Source: Emticicia sp031378345 (GTDB taxonomy: Bacteria; Bacteroidota; Bacteroidia; Cytophagales; Spirosomataceae). From it: a stretch of DNA of 64,000 nt. A program made the position numbers and the translations under genes. Below are positions 63,848 through 64,000 of the stretch, one piece after another. The notes below the pieces were generated by a model. That model saw only the letters and a list, made by a program, of their open reading frames with translations. It did no database searches and had not been told where the DNA came from. The stretch spans positions 1-64,000 of the forward strand of contig JANNDY010000092.1 of NCBI GenBank assembly GCA_031378345.1, given 5' to 3'. Within the stretch, counting starts at the first letter, position 1, and every line of letters begins with the position of its first letter.

Positions 63848-64000
63848 TCATTTCATTTTTTCAATTAATATATAACTTAAAACTCTCTCAAAACAAATAT
63901 TTACAGATTCTTCAATTGTTTGATTTGAGGTATCTATCATGAATTTTGCATTTTTAGGCTTTTCGTAAGGCGAACTGATTCCTGTAAAATCTTCGATTTG
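63848..64000 (-). CDS. cysC: Adenylylsulfate kinase, C-terminal end (cut by window)
   Basis: The last 50 codons of a gene running out of the window. DFTGISSPYEKP is the typical C-terminal motif of APS kinase, followed by ID and TIEESV. The enzyme turns APS plus ATP into PAPS. It is 14 bases ahead of the membrane glycosyltransferase gene and in line with the sulfotransferase operon, so PAPS for glycan sulfation is its probable use. Confidence 0.85.
   Translation of the reverse strand, partial: QIEDFTGISSPYEKPKNAKFMIDTSNQTIEESVNICFERVLSYILIEKMK

Overview
The window looks like a chromosomal segment of an AT-rich member of the Bacteroidota, most likely order Cytophagales. The grounds are a type IX secretion sorting tail, two TonB-dependent receptors with carboxypeptidase-like N-domains, a DUF4249 partner protein, several LytTR regulators with 7TM-DISM-like kinases, the long form of IspH, Bacteroidota-type -7 boxes (TAnnTTTG), and C-rich/G-rich palindromic repeats of a kind seen in this phylum. 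The genus cannot be fixed from the sequence alone. I see no rRNA, tRNA, CRISPR array, transposase or prophage.

Layout. 0-11.4 kb: a histidine kinase and LytTR regulator, a large secreted FG-GAP/LamG protein, a START-domain protein, a tricorn-type protease and a membrane protein of unknown role. 11.5-19 kb: an operon on the minus strand from hemH to a flavin-dependent oxidoreductase, then upp, a Wzi-like outer-membrane protein, and ispH. 19-24 kb: a trypsin-like protease, a LysE exporter, a nucleotidyltransferase pair, and an ECF sigma / membrane regulator / beta-barrel operon. 24-27.5 kb: a LytTR regulator, its kinase and a stand-alone LytTR protein. 27.5-35 kb: a DUF4249 lipoprotein with its TonB receptor, AMP nucleosidase, and the rpsF-rpsR-rplI ribosomal genes. 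35-45.6 kb: a hydrolase, regulators, an APC permease, a fused CoA-transferase, and a probable metal locus (CDF transporter plus TonB receptor). 45.7-56.7 kb: a Gfo/Idh/MocA oxidoreductase, a lipoprotein, nuoA and nuoB with an orphan gene between them, a rhodanese, a T9SS cargo protein, a PASTA protein, a peptide transporter and an S74-domain protein. 57-64 kb: a surface-polysaccharide cluster containing a Wzy-like ligase/polymerase, glycosyltransferases, a sulfotransferase-like gene and, cut by the window end, the C-terminus of an APS kinase. This combination suggests a sulfated glycan.

The most unusual layer is the repeats. Short palindromic elements lie between genes almost everywhere, and at least seven lie inside coding sequences in frame. 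One of these joins the two subunits of 3-oxoacid CoA-transferase into a single ORF. Three form the N-terminal region of signal peptides, one builds the C-terminus of an ECF sigma factor, one lies just after the membrane segment of its partner, and one lies inside a TonB receptor. Two MITE-like elements of 158-159 bp share a core hairpin with a compensatory base-pair change. Many gene junctions carry inverted pairs of short AT-rich oligomers whose spelling differs from locus to locus while the layout stays the same.

Two genes look broken: a CxxCH-containing gene in the polysaccharide operon (frameshift after the start codon plus an in-frame stop) and a small DUF6922-like gene behind the first TonB receptor. 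All family names come from reading the translations; no database search was run. The only gene-free stretch above 300 bases by confident CDS is 28632-29048, which holds the DUF6922-like remnant and a repeat.
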